In this document: in pieces, positions 1-8,611 of the stretch
Position numbering within the stretch: the stretch's first letter is position 1
How the letters are laid out: each line of letters begins with the position of its first letter
Source: an uncultured Moraxella sp.
GTDB lineage: Bacteria > Pseudomonadota > Gammaproteobacteria > Pseudomonadales > Moraxellaceae
Reading direction: 5' to 3'
Assembly (NCBI GenBank): GCA_943908425.1
Contig: CALTTC010000012.1
Coordinates: forward strand, 1-59,024
Length of the DNA: 59,024 bases
The notes under the pieces: generated by a model
What the model was told of the DNA's origin: nothing
Databases searched by the model: none
Seen by the model: the letters and a program-made list of their open reading frames with translations, nothing else
Program-made: the position numbers and the translations under genes

Positions 1-63
1 TTAAGCATTTAAGCATTTAAGCATTTAAGCATTTAAGCATTTAAGCATTTAAGCATTTAAGCA
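1..63. repeat. 8-bp tandem repeat, unit TTAAGCAT, about 7.9 copies
   Basis: Perfect head-to-tail copies of TTAAGCAT run from the window edge to base 63, so the array may continue outside the window. The unit length is not a multiple of three and the array is not in a recognisable coding region. Copy number could vary by slippage. Confidence 0.95.
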
Positions 64-110
64 ATGATAAAATGCTCAAGCAAAAAGCGCAATAGCAAGA
101 CAGTTAAAAC

Positions 111-160
111 AACTGATTAACTGATTAACTGATTAACTGATTAACTGATTAACTGATTAA
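111..160. repeat. 8-bp tandem repeat, unit AACTGATT, 6 copies
   Basis: Six exact copies of AACTGATT (111-158) are followed by AA. The array lies about 50 bp after the first 8-bp array and about 170 bp upstream of the promoter of the lytic transglycosylase gene. The bases from 161 to 330 hold no gene that I can recognise. Confidence 0.95.
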
Positions 161-330
161 TCATACTAGCACATAACTAGCTAAAAATAGCACAGCATTA
201 AAAAATAAATACCGCAAAAGCCATCACACAAGCATTGCTAGTTTTTTTGATAAATATGGCAAACCGTGCCTGACCCCACAAAGCGTGCCATATCCGTACT
301 CACGCAACATTTTACCCACTAGGCAAAGTA

Positions 331-339
331 TGCTACAAT
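331..339 (+). promoter_or_regulatory. Extended -10 promoter (TGCTACAAT) for the lytic transglycosylase
   Basis: TGCTACAAT matches an extended -10 element (TGnTATAAT with one change). It would start transcription about 20 bases before the ATG at 365. The same TGCTATAAT form recurs before ppiB, truD, the tautomerase-hutC pair and rpsU. Confidence 0.55.
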
Positions 340-364
340 AACTTATTTGCCACCGGTGAGTATT

Positions 365-1150
365 ATGCGTCACTTATTTTTTTATACAACCACCATTTTT
401 GCAGTATTTGCTAGCACCAGCCACGCCCAGACCATTTACCATTACAAGGATAACGCCACCGGGCAAGTGTTTTTGACCAACGTGGAGCAAAACCAAAGTG
501 GCGCAGGCAAGTTCACCCAAGTCAATGTGACCATCTATCCTGACACCAAGCTACACACCAACAGCGAAGTACCCGCCACCTACAATCCCACCACTGCCGC
601 CACCCCCAGTCGTAGCGCCAATAAAAACGCCTTTGACCACTTGATACGTGCAGCGGCAGCGCGCCACGGTGTAGACCCTGCGCTTGTCAAGGCAATTATT
701 CATACCGAATCTGCGTTCAATCCGCGCGCACGCTCGCCAGTTGGCGCGATGGGGCTAATGCAGCTGATGCCCGGCACTGCGCGTGATATGGGGGTAACAA
801 ACGCCTACGACCCCGCCCAAAACATTGAAGGCGGGGTAAAGTATTTGGCGTGGCTCAAAAAACAGTTTAGCAATACTAACCACATTATCGCCGCCTATAA
901 CGCTGGGCTCGGCAATGTGCGTAAACACGGGGGCATTCCACCATTTCGCGAAACCCAAAATTACGTCAAAAGCGTCAATAGTCGCTACAATTCTCTCTAC
1001 CGCAATGACACAAGTTTAACCGCTGGCTATTTGGCGCAAGCCCCAAGCAACGCGCCTGCCGTCGCGGTAAGTATGCCTAGCCCAAGCACAGCAACAAGCA
1101 CGCCCACTATCAGTAACGGCAATGGGCGTATTTATATTAGTAGTCGCTAG
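365..1150 (+). CDS. Lytic murein transglycosylase, family 1 (SLT domain)
   Basis: Cleaves the MurNAc-GlcNAc bond of peptidoglycan to leave 1,6-anhydro ends, in the periplasm. Residues 1-21 form a signal peptide ending SHA. A DUF4124-like segment (TIYHYKDNATGQVFLTN) follows, then a linker rich in Thr, Pro and Ala, then the SLT fold from about residue 93 to 190. That fold shows catalytic Glu115 in HTES, GLMQLMPGTA and AAYNAG. A TTG at 347 would add six residues, but GGTGAG (355-360) five bases before ATG 365 and the signal peptide right after it fix the start. It is convergent with glnS. The Ser/Pro/Thr-rich C-terminal tail has no assigned role. The family is sure, the subgroup is not. Confidence 0.9.
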   Translation: MRHLFFYTTTIFAVFASTSHAQTIYHYKDNATGQVFLTNVEQNQSGAGKFTQVNVTIYPDTKLHTNSEVPATYNPTTAATPSRSANKNAFDHLIRAAAARHGVDPALVKAIIHTESAFNPRARSPVGAMGLMQLMPGTARDMGVTNAYDPAQNIEGGVKYLAWLKKQFSNTNHIIAAYNAGLGNVRKHGGIPPFRETQNYVKSVNSRYNSLYRNDTSLTAGYLAQAPSNAPAVAVSMPSPSTATSTPTISNGNGRIYISSR

Positions 1151-1156
1151 CAATAA

Positions 1157-1188
1157 GTGGCGGTGTCGCTTGAAATAGCGATACCACC
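1157..1188. terminator. Hairpin between convergent genes
   Basis: GTGG-CGGTGTCGCT pairs with AGCGATACC-AC around a TGAAAT loop in the 42-bp gap between the stops of the transglycosylase gene and glnS. There is no clear U-run on either side, so it is a weak terminator or a 3' end stabiliser. Confidence 0.5.
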
Positions 1189-1192
1189 CATC

Positions 1193-2920
1193 TTAGCGTG
1201 GCTTATAACTGTCTTTTAAGTCTAGGATACGATTAAACACCAAACTATCTGGGCGAAACTCTTTTTTGTCCGCCACAAAATACCCCTCGCGCTCAAACTG
1301 AAACCGCTGTTCTGGCTTGGCATGGGCAAGGCTTGGCTCTACCACCGCCTCCACCGTCTGCAAAGAATAGGGATTTAAGTGTTGCAAAAAATCTTCATCG
1401 GCATCAGGATTTGCCACACTAAATAAGCGTTCGTACAAGCGAACAGTAGCTAGCACGCCAAGACTTGCCGACACCCAATGAATCACCCCTTTCACCTTGC
1501 GCCCTTCTGGATTATTACCGAGCGTTTTAGGGTCAATGCTGGCAATCAGCTCAACTACCTCGCCATCATCATCTAGCACAGCTTCTTCCACTTTTAGGAT
1601 GTAGCTATTACGCAAGCGAATTTCAGGGTTATCCGGCGATAGGCGTTTGTAGCCTGTTTCAGGATTTAGTTGATAATCGTTTTTATCAATGTAGATGGTT
1701 TGGGTAAAGGGAATTTGACGCGCGCCAAGGTCGGCACTAGGGTGCGCAGGTTGTGTTAGCCACAAAATATTATCTGCTAAATGAGCTTGCACACTGTCTT
1801 TTTTTAGCGTTTCATAGTCCGCTACCGCCTCTTGAAAGTTATGGATAGTTACCTTTAGGGGGTTTAGCACTGCCATACCACGAGGGGCGCTATGCTCTAA
1901 TGACTGACGAATGCAGTATTCCAGCATCGCTACATCAACCACGCCATCGGTTTTGGAGACACCGACACGCTGACAAAAATCACGCAAGCCCTCTGGCGTA
2001 AAACCACGTCTACGCATACCTGCCACCGTCGGCAAGCGTGGGTCGTCCCAACCGTTCACCAAGCCTGCACTCACCAGTTTACGCAGTTTACGTTTGGACG
2101 TGATGGTATAATCAACATTTAAGCGACTAGATTCATACTGGTGTGGCGGAGCAACAAAGCCAATCTTGTTAATCAACCAGTCATATAGCGGACGATGATC
2201 GACAAATTCTAGCGTACATAGCGAATGACTAATGCCCTCAATAGCATCGGACAAGGGATGAGCATAATCATACATGGGATAAATGCACCATTTATCGCCT
2301 GTCTGATGGTGCGCTGTGTGCATAACCCGATATAAAATGGGGTCACGCATATGCACATTGGGACTTGCCATATCAATTTTGGCGCGCAAGACTGCCCCAC
2401 CCTCGGGGTAGTCGCCATTTTTCATATTGGCAAATAACCGTAAATTTTCCTCAACGCTATTGTCGCGGTACGGCGACGGCTCGCCCACACCCCACGACGT
2501 GCCACGCTGTGCCTTAATGGTCTCTGGCGCCTGTAAATCCACATAAGCATCGCCTTGCTTGATAAGCTGGATTGCCCACTCATACAGCTTATCAAAGTAG
2601 CCAGACGCATAACGCACATCGCCATGCCAATCAAAGCCAAGCCAGCGAATATCTTCTTGGATACTGTCTACATATTCTTGTTCTTCTGCCAAGGGATTTG
2701 TGTCATCAAAACGCAGATTGCACAGACCGTTAAATTCATCAGCAATACTAAAATTAAGACAAATTGCTTTCACATGCCCAATATGCAAATAGCCATTAGG
2801 TTCAGGCGGAAAACGCGTATGCACCGTATGCACCTTGCCTGTGCGTACATCCTCACTAACCACTTGACGAATAAAATCTTGTCCCAACTCTTTAGGGATA
2901 TCTTTAGCATTGTTTGACAT
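1193..2920 (-). CDS. glnS: Glutaminyl-tRNA synthetase
   Basis: Charges tRNA-Gln with glutamine in the cytoplasm. The class I signature is HIGH at residues 46-49 (YLHIGHVK) after PPEPNG. The KMSKS equivalent is TSKRK at 274-278. DHRPLYDWLI is typical of GlnRS rather than GluRS. The C-terminal half holds the anticodon-binding beta-barrels. The protein is about 575 residues, normal for bacterial GlnRS. The open frame extends 19 codons further upstream, but MSNNAKDIP at 2920 matches where the family begins. It is divergent from ppiB with about 120 bp of shared promoter region. Confidence 0.95.
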   Translation of the reverse strand: MSNNAKDIPKELGQDFIRQVVSEDVRTGKVHTVHTRFPPEPNGYLHIGHVKAICLNFSIADEFNGLCNLRFDDTNPLAEEQEYVDSIQEDIRWLGFDWHGDVRYASGYFDKLYEWAIQLIKQGDAYVDLQAPETIKAQRGTSWGVGEPSPYRDNSVEENLRLFANMKNGDYPEGGAVLRAKIDMASPNVHMRDPILYRVMHTAHHQTGDKWCIYPMYDYAHPLSDAIEGISHSLCTLEFVDHRPLYDWLINKIGFVAPPHQYESSRLNVDYTITSKRKLRKLVSAGLVNGWDDPRLPTVAGMRRRGFTPEGLRDFCQRVGVSKTDGVVDVAMLEYCIRQSLEHSAPRGMAVLNPLKVTIHNFQEAVADYETLKKDSVQAHLADNILWLTQPAHPSADLGARQIPFTQTIYIDKNDYQLNPETGYKRLSPDNPEIRLRNSYILKVEEAVLDDDGEVVELIASIDPKTLGNNPEGRKVKGVIHWVSASLGVLATVRLYERLFSVANPDADEDFLQHLNPYSLQTVEAVVEPSLAHAKPEQRFQFEREGYFVADKKEFRPDSLVFNRILDLKDSYKPR

Positions 2921-3006
2921 TATGTTACAACTTGTTAATAAAAAAATCATTTTACAAAAATTTTTACAAAACCACAATAGCCAGTCCAGTTAATGCCCAC
3001 ATTTTG

Positions 3007-3015
3007 TGCTATAAT
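3007..3015 (+). promoter_or_regulatory. Extended -10 promoter (TGCTATAAT) for ppiB
   Basis: A consensus extended -10 lies 27-35 bases before the ppiB start and gives a short leader that contains the AGGAG ribosome-binding site at 3032-3036. Confidence 0.65.
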
Positions 3016-3041
3016 TGCTGTTTTTATAATTAGGAGTTATG

Positions 3042-3554
3042 ATGGATATGCCAGTTGTTGCATTTGATACCTCAATGGGTCAAATTGTTGTTGAATTAAA
3101 CGAGCAAAAAGCCCCCAACACTGTCGCCAATTTTTTGGATTATGTCAATAGCGGACATTATGATGGCACGATTTTTCACCGCGTGATTGGCGATTTTATG
3201 ATTCAAGGCGGTGGCTTTGATACCGCCATGCAAGAAAAATCAACCCGTGCGCCCATTAAAATTGAATCTGACAATGGGCTAAAAAACGACGTGGGTACGA
3301 TTGCTATGGCGCGCACCTCTGACCCGCATTCGGCGACCTCACAGTTTTTTATTAACGTAAAAAACAACGGTTTTTTAAACTATTCTAGCCCCACCATGCA
3401 AGGCTATGGCTATACGGTGTTTGGTAAAGTAATTGACGGTATGGATGTTGTGCGTGCCATTGAAAATGTCCCAACGGGACGTTATGGGCACCACAGCGAT
3501 GTACCCACCGAACCTGTTGTCATCAACTCCGCCAAAGTTATCCAGCGGAACTAA
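3042..3554 (+). CDS. ppiB: Peptidyl-prolyl cis-trans isomerase, cyclophilin type
   Basis: Catalyses cis-trans isomerisation of prolyl peptide bonds during protein folding. With no signal peptide it should be the cytoplasmic PpiB type. Cyclophilin motifs are present in order: FHRVIGDFMIQGGGF, the ATSQFFINV segment that matches the substrate-binding Gln-Phe-Phe core, and VFGKVIDGMDVV. About 170 residues is normal. The first ATG is at 3039, but it sits only two bases after AGGAG (3032-3036), so the in-frame ATG at 3042 (spacing five) is preferred; 3048 is also possible. lpxH starts directly after its stop codon, so the two are likely co-transcribed. Confidence 0.93.
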   Translation: MDMPVVAFDTSMGQIVVELNEQKAPNTVANFLDYVNSGHYDGTIFHRVIGDFMIQGGGFDTAMQEKSTRAPIKIESDNGLKNDVGTIAMARTSDPHSATSQFFINVKNNGFLNYSSPTMQGYGYTVFGKVIDGMDVVRAIENVPTGRYGHHSDVPTEPVVINSAKVIQRN

Positions 3555-4334
3555 GTGGTGCTAAGCTTTGAGTATTTACTCACCAAAGAACCGTGCGATA
3601 TTCGCGCGGTTTTTATTAGCGATATTCACCTAAGTCAGGATAGCCCGCTCATTCATGCCCTGTTACAGTTATTGAACGACTTAAGTAAACTACCCAATTT
3701 ACAAAGCCTATTTATTCTGGGCGATTTTTTGGATGCTTGGCTCGGTGATGAACTGCTTCTGACCACCCCTAGCACGCATTGGCTCTATCCTGTCATCATG
3801 GCATTACAGCGTCTGCCCTGCACCATCTACGTCATGCGTGGCAACCGTGATTTTATGCTCACCCAAGCCTTTTGCGACTTGTTCGCTGGCAAATTGATTG
3901 ATGAGCCGTTTTATTGTTATCATAAGGGGCATACCTTGCGCTTAGAACACGGCGACAAGCTTTGCACTGACGATGTGGCATATCAACGCTATCGGCGCGT
4001 GGTGCGCAACCCTTGCGTGCATTGGGCGTTATTGCAGGCACCAACGGCTGTCAAAGTACATATTAAAGATAGCATTCTTGCCAAAACAAGTAGTAAACCC
4101 GCCCGCCAAAAAGCCACCAATGTTGATGTCAATACCATGGCTGTCAAGGACGCTCTAAGCACTTGCGACACGCTAATTCACGGGCACACCCACCGCCCAC
4201 AGGCGCATCAGCACGCCAAGCAGTGGCGCTATGTGCTTGGCGATTGGCGCAGCATTGATGGGCAAGTGCACGCCGTCATTGGGGTATTAAGCGATGAATT
4301 GTTACTTTGCTCGTTTGAGTGGCGCAAGCACTAA
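3555..4334 (+). CDS. lpxH: UDP-2,3-diacylglucosamine diphosphatase
   Basis: Hydrolyses UDP-2,3-diacylglucosamine to lipid X and UMP, the fourth step of lipid A synthesis, at the inner face of the inner membrane. It has the calcineurin-type metallophosphatase motifs in order: SDIHL, GDFLDAWLGD, GNRDFM and the final HGHTH. It begins with GTG immediately after the ppiB stop; a second GTG follows, so either may initiate. At 259 residues it is slightly long, the extra length being a Lys/Ala-rich stretch before the HGHTH motif. Its stop overlaps the stop of the convergent matrixin gene by three to four bases. Confidence 0.92.
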   Translation: MVLSFEYLLTKEPCDIRAVFISDIHLSQDSPLIHALLQLLNDLSKLPNLQSLFILGDFLDAWLGDELLLTTPSTHWLYPVIMALQRLPCTIYVMRGNRDFMLTQAFCDLFAGKLIDEPFYCYHKGHTLRLEHGDKLCTDDVAYQRYRRVVRNPCVHWALLQAPTAVKVHIKDSILAKTSSKPARQKATNVDVNTMAVKDALSTCDTLIHGHTHRPQAHQHAKQWRYVLGDWRSIDGQVHAVIGVLSDELLLCSFEWRKH

Positions 4335-5170
4335 ATTGATTGCCTATGCGCCTTAAATAAAGCAATATCAGCAGGATGTAAGCGAAAATTTTTTAACTGT
4401 TCTTTGGATGCCATCGGATACATTAGCGCCTCTGGAACGTCGGTGTGCAAAAGCCCCAAAGCATGCCCAAATTCATGCGCCAGCACCAGACGCAATTCAT
4501 CGGTAGAAGCAAAAGTATAGACGTTAATCGTACGCCCATCAAATTCACCCTGATGAAAACTGCCTGTCGCAAATTGAGCATTCGCCTCCGCCACCAATTC
4601 AGCGATATGCGCTTCTTGGGCATTATGGCTTGCAACATCAGCATTATAACTTGCTTGTCGGGCATTAAATTGCTCTATCGCTACTTGCAGTCGCTTACGT
4701 TCATCACTATCTAGCGTACTAGCAAAGGCAAGCTCATGCGCCAAGCTGTCCGCGAATTGTTCAAGCTCGCTACGGCGTGCATGTAACGCTTGTGCTGCCG
4801 TCTTTTGTGCCGCTACCATCTCGGCAAGTGAATCACCAAAGCGCGCTACCGCAAGCATATTTTCTTGGCGTTCGTCATAGACTAAGTTGATAGATAAGCG
4901 GGCATTGTCATCATAAACAAACAACTGCGCGCCCGTATCACGCTCCCACAGTTCTGCCGCCTCTAGCGCCAAACGTTCAACTTGCGCACTTGTCAACCCA
5001 AAACGTGGGTCAATCGTACCAATACGATAACGCACCCGCGTGTCTAACGGATGCAATAGGCGTGTTGTTAAGTGGTTGTAGGGCGACTGCGGATAATGGC
5101 GCTCAAAAAGTGTCGCCGCCGCTATCATCGCGACAATTAATCCAAGCCATAATAATGTACGTTGCACCAT
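4331..5170 (-). CDS. Membrane-anchored matrixin-family zinc metalloprotease
   Basis: Predicted periplasmic metalloprotease held by one N-terminal membrane segment (about residues 5-22). The metzincin zinc site HEFGHALGLLH lies at 232-242 (His232, Glu233, His236, His242) and is followed by a Met-turn (ALMYPM). The middle, about residues 105-190, is charged and Ala/Glu/Gln-rich, probably a coiled coil, inserted between the N-terminal part of the catalytic fold and the zinc site. The gene starts 22 bp after orn on the same strand and is probably co-transcribed with it. Its substrate is unknown. The assignment to matrixins rests on the motif and is firm; the physiological role is not known. Confidence 0.82.
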   Translation of the reverse strand: MVQRTLLWLGLIVAMIAAATLFERHYPQSPYNHLTTRLLHPLDTRVRYRIGTIDPRFGLTSAQVERLALEAAELWERDTGAQLFVYDDNARLSINLVYDERQENMLAVARFGDSLAEMVAAQKTAAQALHARRSELEQFADSLAHELAFASTLDSDERKRLQVAIEQFNARQASYNADVASHNAQEAHIAELVAEANAQFATGSFHQGEFDGRTINVYTFASTDELRLVLAHEFGHALGLLHTDVPEALMYPMASKEQLKNFRLHPADIALFKAHRQSI

Positions 5171-5192
5171 CTAGTCTAGCCGAATCTGTACG

Positions 5193-5777
5193 CTAAGGCA
5201 ACAACTTAAAAAAATGCTCACGGTAATATTTTAATTCACGAATAGAGTCACGAATATCATCAAGCGCCAAATGACTGCCGTCTTTTTGATAACCTGTGGC
5301 AATATCTGGACGCCAGCGGTAGCATAGCTCTTTGACTGATGACACGTCCAGATTGCGATAATGAAAATAGCGCTCTAACGCTGGCATTTGCCGTGCCAAA
5401 AAACGGCGGTCTTGACAAATAGAATTGCCACACATCGGCGAAATACCTGCATCCACCCATTTTTTTAAGAATGTCAATGTTTGCTCTTCGGCGTCCGCTA
5501 GGCTTACTCTACTACGGCGCACGCGGTCAATCAGCCCCGATTGTCCGTGCTGGTTCTTGTTCCAATCGTCCATAGCATTTAGCGCACTGTCGGACACATT
5601 GATGGCAAGCACAGGACCTTCCGCCAAGATAGTGAGCGCATCATCGGTAACAATGGTCGCAATTTCAATGATTTCATCGTTTTGGGTATCAAGCCCTGTC
5701 ATCTCAAGGTCAATCCAAATTAAGGCTTTTTTTGCGGTTTGTGAGGGTTTTGGGTTGCCTATAACTATTTTTTGCAT
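5193..5777 (-). CDS. orn: Oligoribonuclease (3'-5', DEDDh)
   Basis: Degrades two- to five-base RNA oligomers, including pGpG, to mononucleotides in the cytoplasm. The DEDDh residues are visible: IDLEMTGLD near residue 22, NSICQDRRF for the middle Asp, and HLALDDIRDSI for the last His/Asp pair. At 194 residues it is slightly longer than E. coli Orn through a 15-residue N-terminal extension. A GAAGGA ribosome-binding site lies about eight bases before the ATG. It is separated from upstream pit by a terminator and precedes the matrixin protease. Confidence 0.95.
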   Translation of the reverse strand: MQKIVIGNPKPSQTAKKALIWIDLEMTGLDTQNDEIIEIATIVTDDALTILAEGPVLAINVSDSALNAMDDWNKNQHGQSGLIDRVRRSRVSLADAEEQTLTFLKKWVDAGISPMCGNSICQDRRFLARQMPALERYFHYRNLDVSSVKELCYRWRPDIATGYQKDGSHLALDDIRDSIRELKYYREHFFKLLP

Positions 5778-5794
5778 ATTATTTGTCCTTCAAT

Positions 5795-5822
5795 AAAAAA
5801 GGGGCAAGCCACCCCACCCCTT
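5795..5822 (-). terminator. Rho-independent terminator after pit
   Basis: On the minus strand AAGGGG and CCCCTT pair around a G-rich loop and are followed by a T-run (A5795-A5800 on the plus strand). It lies between the pit stop and the orn start. Confidence 0.8.
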
Positions 5823-5854
5823 ATTGTAGCATATTTATGCTTTATTTACCGCCA

Positions 5855-7438
5855 TTAAAAGATAGCATTGAGCGCCAAATAAGCAAGCGCACTCATAATA
5901 ATAGATGCCGGTAAAGTAATCACCCACGCAAGTCCAATGGGTTTCATAAGTTGCCAGTTGGTGTCGCGATTCACCATACCAATACCCAGCACCGCTCCCA
6001 CCAAAATATGCGTACTAGATACCGGTAAGCCAAGCGCTGAAGCGCCAACCACCACCGCTGCTGCCGACATCTCCGCCGAAAAGCCAGATGCTGGGTGCAT
6101 TTTAGCAAGGTCAGTGCCCACCGTTTGAATCACCTCTTTACCGACAAACCATAGCCCCACAATCAACGCCACCCCAAAGGTAAGCATAACTGGCGTGGGA
6201 ATGCCTGTTGCCGCCCCAATCGTCCCTGTGCGAATGACATCAAAGATTGCAATAAATGGACCAATGGCATTGGCGATATCGTTTGAACCATGACTAAAAG
6301 CAAAGGCTGAGGCGGTAAATACCTGCATCCAACTAAATAAAATAAACGTCGCTTTACCCAAATCTTCTTTGTGTTTACCGCGAATCATCTTGGTATAAAT
6401 AAACACCGCCAAATAAATAATGGCACTAATAATACAAATCACAAAAATGGTGCTTAAATGACTCAGCTTATAATCGGTCTTACTAAGACCTTTAAACACA
6501 ACCAGCGAGGTCATCACCGCACTGCCCAAAGCAGCAATCAGCGGTACATAAGTACGCAATGCTTTTAGGGTATCTAGCGACTCTCGCTCGTGTTGCAAAT
6601 CAAATAGGTCTTGATAATACTGTGTTTCTAATTCCTCGCGCGTGCAATCGTTTTCTTTAAACAGTTCTTGGTCGCGTAGTAACGAGGCGGTGTAGGTGAG
6701 TTGCTCATTTTCTGGCAAGCTTTCAAAGTGTTTACGCTGTTGTTTTTTAATGTCTTTTTTGCGTGATTTTAAGGCTTTTATTTTAATTTCGGTGGCATCG
6801 TTATAACTTAAGATATATTTTTTGATAAGCCCATAGACAGCATAGGACAACATCGCCCCAAGTAGCGGTGACAACACCCACGAGATGGCGATACTCCCCA
6901 CCTTAGCCCATTTCACGGTAGAGAAAGCAAAGTCAATCCCGCCAGCGTTAAAGCCAAGCAAGATAGAGCCACCCACCAAACCACCGATTAAAGAATGGGT
7001 CGCTGACACCGGCAAGGCTTTTTTGGTGGCAAACAAAATCCAAAATGAGGCAGCAATCAGCGCCGACATCATAATAAACACAAGCTGCATCGGCTCAACA
7101 GGTACATTATCTAAATCTACAATGCCCTTACGAATGGTGTCGGTAACCACCCCACCTGCCAACACCGCCCCTGACACCTCAAACACCGCCGCAATAAGCA
7201 ATGCCTGCGTGACCGTCAATGTCCCCGCGCCCACCGACGTCCCAAACGAGTTAGCGACATCGTTGCCCCCCATATTGAACGCCATAAAAATACCAAAAAA
7301 AGCCGCCAAAAAAAATACGGTCATCTGCTGATAATTGGTATAATCCAAGCCCCAAATGACAAAGTAAATCGTCATTACGACCATCAACACACCAAAAAAA
7401 ATGTTACCTGCCATCGGCGTTGCTTGTTTGCTTGTCAT
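5855..7438 (-). CDS. Inorganic phosphate transporter, PiT family
   Basis: Integral membrane phosphate:cation symporter of the PHO4/PiT family. The duplicated family signature is present: GGNDVANSFGTSVGAG near the N-terminus and FSHGSNDIANAIGP in the second half, each in a hydrophobic repeat, with STHSLIGG and STHILVGA also duplicated. The two halves are separated by a charged cytoplasmic loop (about residues 215-295), longer than in E. coli PitA. The frame opens with a TTG at 7453, but the ATG at 7438 (MTSKQATP) is preferred. No phoU homologue is adjacent. Confidence 0.9.
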   Translation of the reverse strand: MTSKQATPMAGNIFFGVLMVVMTIYFVIWGLDYTNYQQMTVFFLAAFFGIFMAFNMGGNDVANSFGTSVGAGTLTVTQALLIAAVFEVSGAVLAGGVVTDTIRKGIVDLDNVPVEPMQLVFIMMSALIAASFWILFATKKALPVSATHSLIGGLVGGSILLGFNAGGIDFAFSTVKWAKVGSIAISWVLSPLLGAMLSYAVYGLIKKYILSYNDATEIKIKALKSRKKDIKKQQRKHFESLPENEQLTYTASLLRDQELFKENDCTREELETQYYQDLFDLQHERESLDTLKALRTYVPLIAALGSAVMTSLVVFKGLSKTDYKLSHLSTIFVICIISAIIYLAVFIYTKMIRGKHKEDLGKATFILFSWMQVFTASAFAFSHGSNDIANAIGPFIAIFDVIRTGTIGAATGIPTPVMLTFGVALIVGLWFVGKEVIQTVGTDLAKMHPASGFSAEMSAAAVVVGASALGLPVSSTHILVGAVLGIGMVNRDTNWQLMKPIGLAWVITLPASIIMSALAYLALNAIF

Positions 7439-7629
7439 AACATCCAAACCCAAATAAATTACGCTTATTATCGCTATTCTTGGCGCTTTGTCAATGAATA
7501 ATTATCAAGCCAACCGCTTGACAAATAAAGCATTGTAAGGCTTACCATCTTAGGCATACGCACAAAAAACGCTTGACAATAACAGCTAAATTTAGTATTT
7601 TAAGAATTTTGTGATAATCAAGGTATTTT

Positions 7630-8352
7630 ATGGCAAATCCAATTCTAAGCCGTACCGAACAGCTGACGAGTAACACGCCAATGACGGTACAAGGTGTGGT
7701 CAAAAAGACCGCTTTTTTATTAACGCTATCTGCAACTACCGCCATCGGACTGTTTTTGTATGCCTTGATGGCAGGTCTGTCGTCTGGCATGCTGTATCCA
7801 CTAGCGATTGTGGCGCTATTTGTGGGTATGGGGCTTGGTATCGCTTCTGCCTTTAAACCCCATCTTGCCAAAAGCCTTGCTGTACCCTATGCGTTAGTTG
7901 AAGGGGTGTTGCTTGGCGCACTATCGGCGGTCATGTACCGTATCTATCCGAGTGTGCCGATGATGGCACTATCAGCGACTTTTGTGACGGCAGCGATTAT
8001 GCTTGGGCTTTACGCGACAGGCGTGATTAAAGTTACCGAGAAGTTTCGCTCCATTGTGCTCTCGGCGGTATTTGCCATCGCTATCGTCTATATCGTGCAG
8101 TGGGTCATGAAATTAGTGTTCGGCTCTAGCATTCCTTATTTGTTTGATGGCGGTATGTTAGCGATTGGTTTTAGCTTATTTGTGATTTTAATCGCCTCGT
8201 TTACGTTATTGCTTGACTTTGATAATGTTGAGCAAGGCGTGTATTACGGCGTGGACGAAAACTTTGAGTGGGTGCATAGCATTGGCATTTTAAGCACGCT
8301 GGTGTGGATGTACATTGAATTTTTGCGCTTACTTGGCTACTTACAAGACTAA
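7630..8352 (+). CDS. Bax inhibitor-1 / YccA family membrane protein
   Basis: Seven-helix inner-membrane protein of the BI-1 (PF01027) family, 240 residues. Hydrophobic segments fill residues 35-235 and the C-terminal segment ends with a short polar tail, as in YccA/YbhL/YetJ proteins. Known members include an FtsH-binding regulator and calcium-leak channels, so the exact role is open. AAGG lies a few bases before the ATG. It is divergent from pit and is followed by a strong terminator. Confidence 0.85.
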   Translation: MANPILSRTEQLTSNTPMTVQGVVKKTAFLLTLSATTAIGLFLYALMAGLSSGMLYPLAIVALFVGMGLGIASAFKPHLAKSLAVPYALVEGVLLGALSAVMYRIYPSVPMMALSATFVTAAIMLGLYATGVIKVTEKFRSIVLSAVFAIAIVYIVQWVMKLVFGSSIPYLFDGGMLAIGFSLFVILIASFTLLLDFDNVEQGVYYGVDENFEWVHSIGILSTLVWMYIEFLRLLGYLQD

Positions 8353-8367
8353 GCGAATAAGCCGTAG

Positions 8368-8395
8368 AAAAAATCGCCTTCTTGGGCGATTTTTT
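8368..8395. terminator. Bidirectional Rho-independent terminator
   Basis: AAAAAATCGCC and GGCGATTTTTT are perfectly complementary around TTCTTG, giving U-runs on both strands. It terminates the BI-1 family gene. Confidence 0.92.
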
Positions 8396-8611
8396 ATTTG
8401 CTAACGGCTCGTTATTGCACGTTACAATGTGCCGTTTCTTGAGCCACAAACACCTCCATCATCTTTGCAATCTCTTCTGGATTACCCATTACATCATCGG
8501 CTTGCGTTTTTGGGCGAATTCTTTACTTTATGAACCAACAATTACCGCTTTATCTTAAGCGGTTAGCTCAATAGGATTGACTACTGTTTCGCCCATGGTA
8601 ATTTGTATTTA
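8396..8611 (-). other. Non-coding stretch with a short ORF tail
   Basis: No complete gene is seen. On the minus strand a reading frame free of stops ends at 8412 and encodes MGNPEEIAKMMEVFVAQETA near its end, with no ribosome-binding site. It may be the detached end of the decayed gene at 8612-9003 or an independent remnant. Confidence 0.35.

Noticed and set aside
1..160. CRISPR-like repetition
   Set aside because: The units are directly adjacent 8-mers with no spacers, and no cas genes are present. The same holds for the 7-bp and 15-bp arrays.
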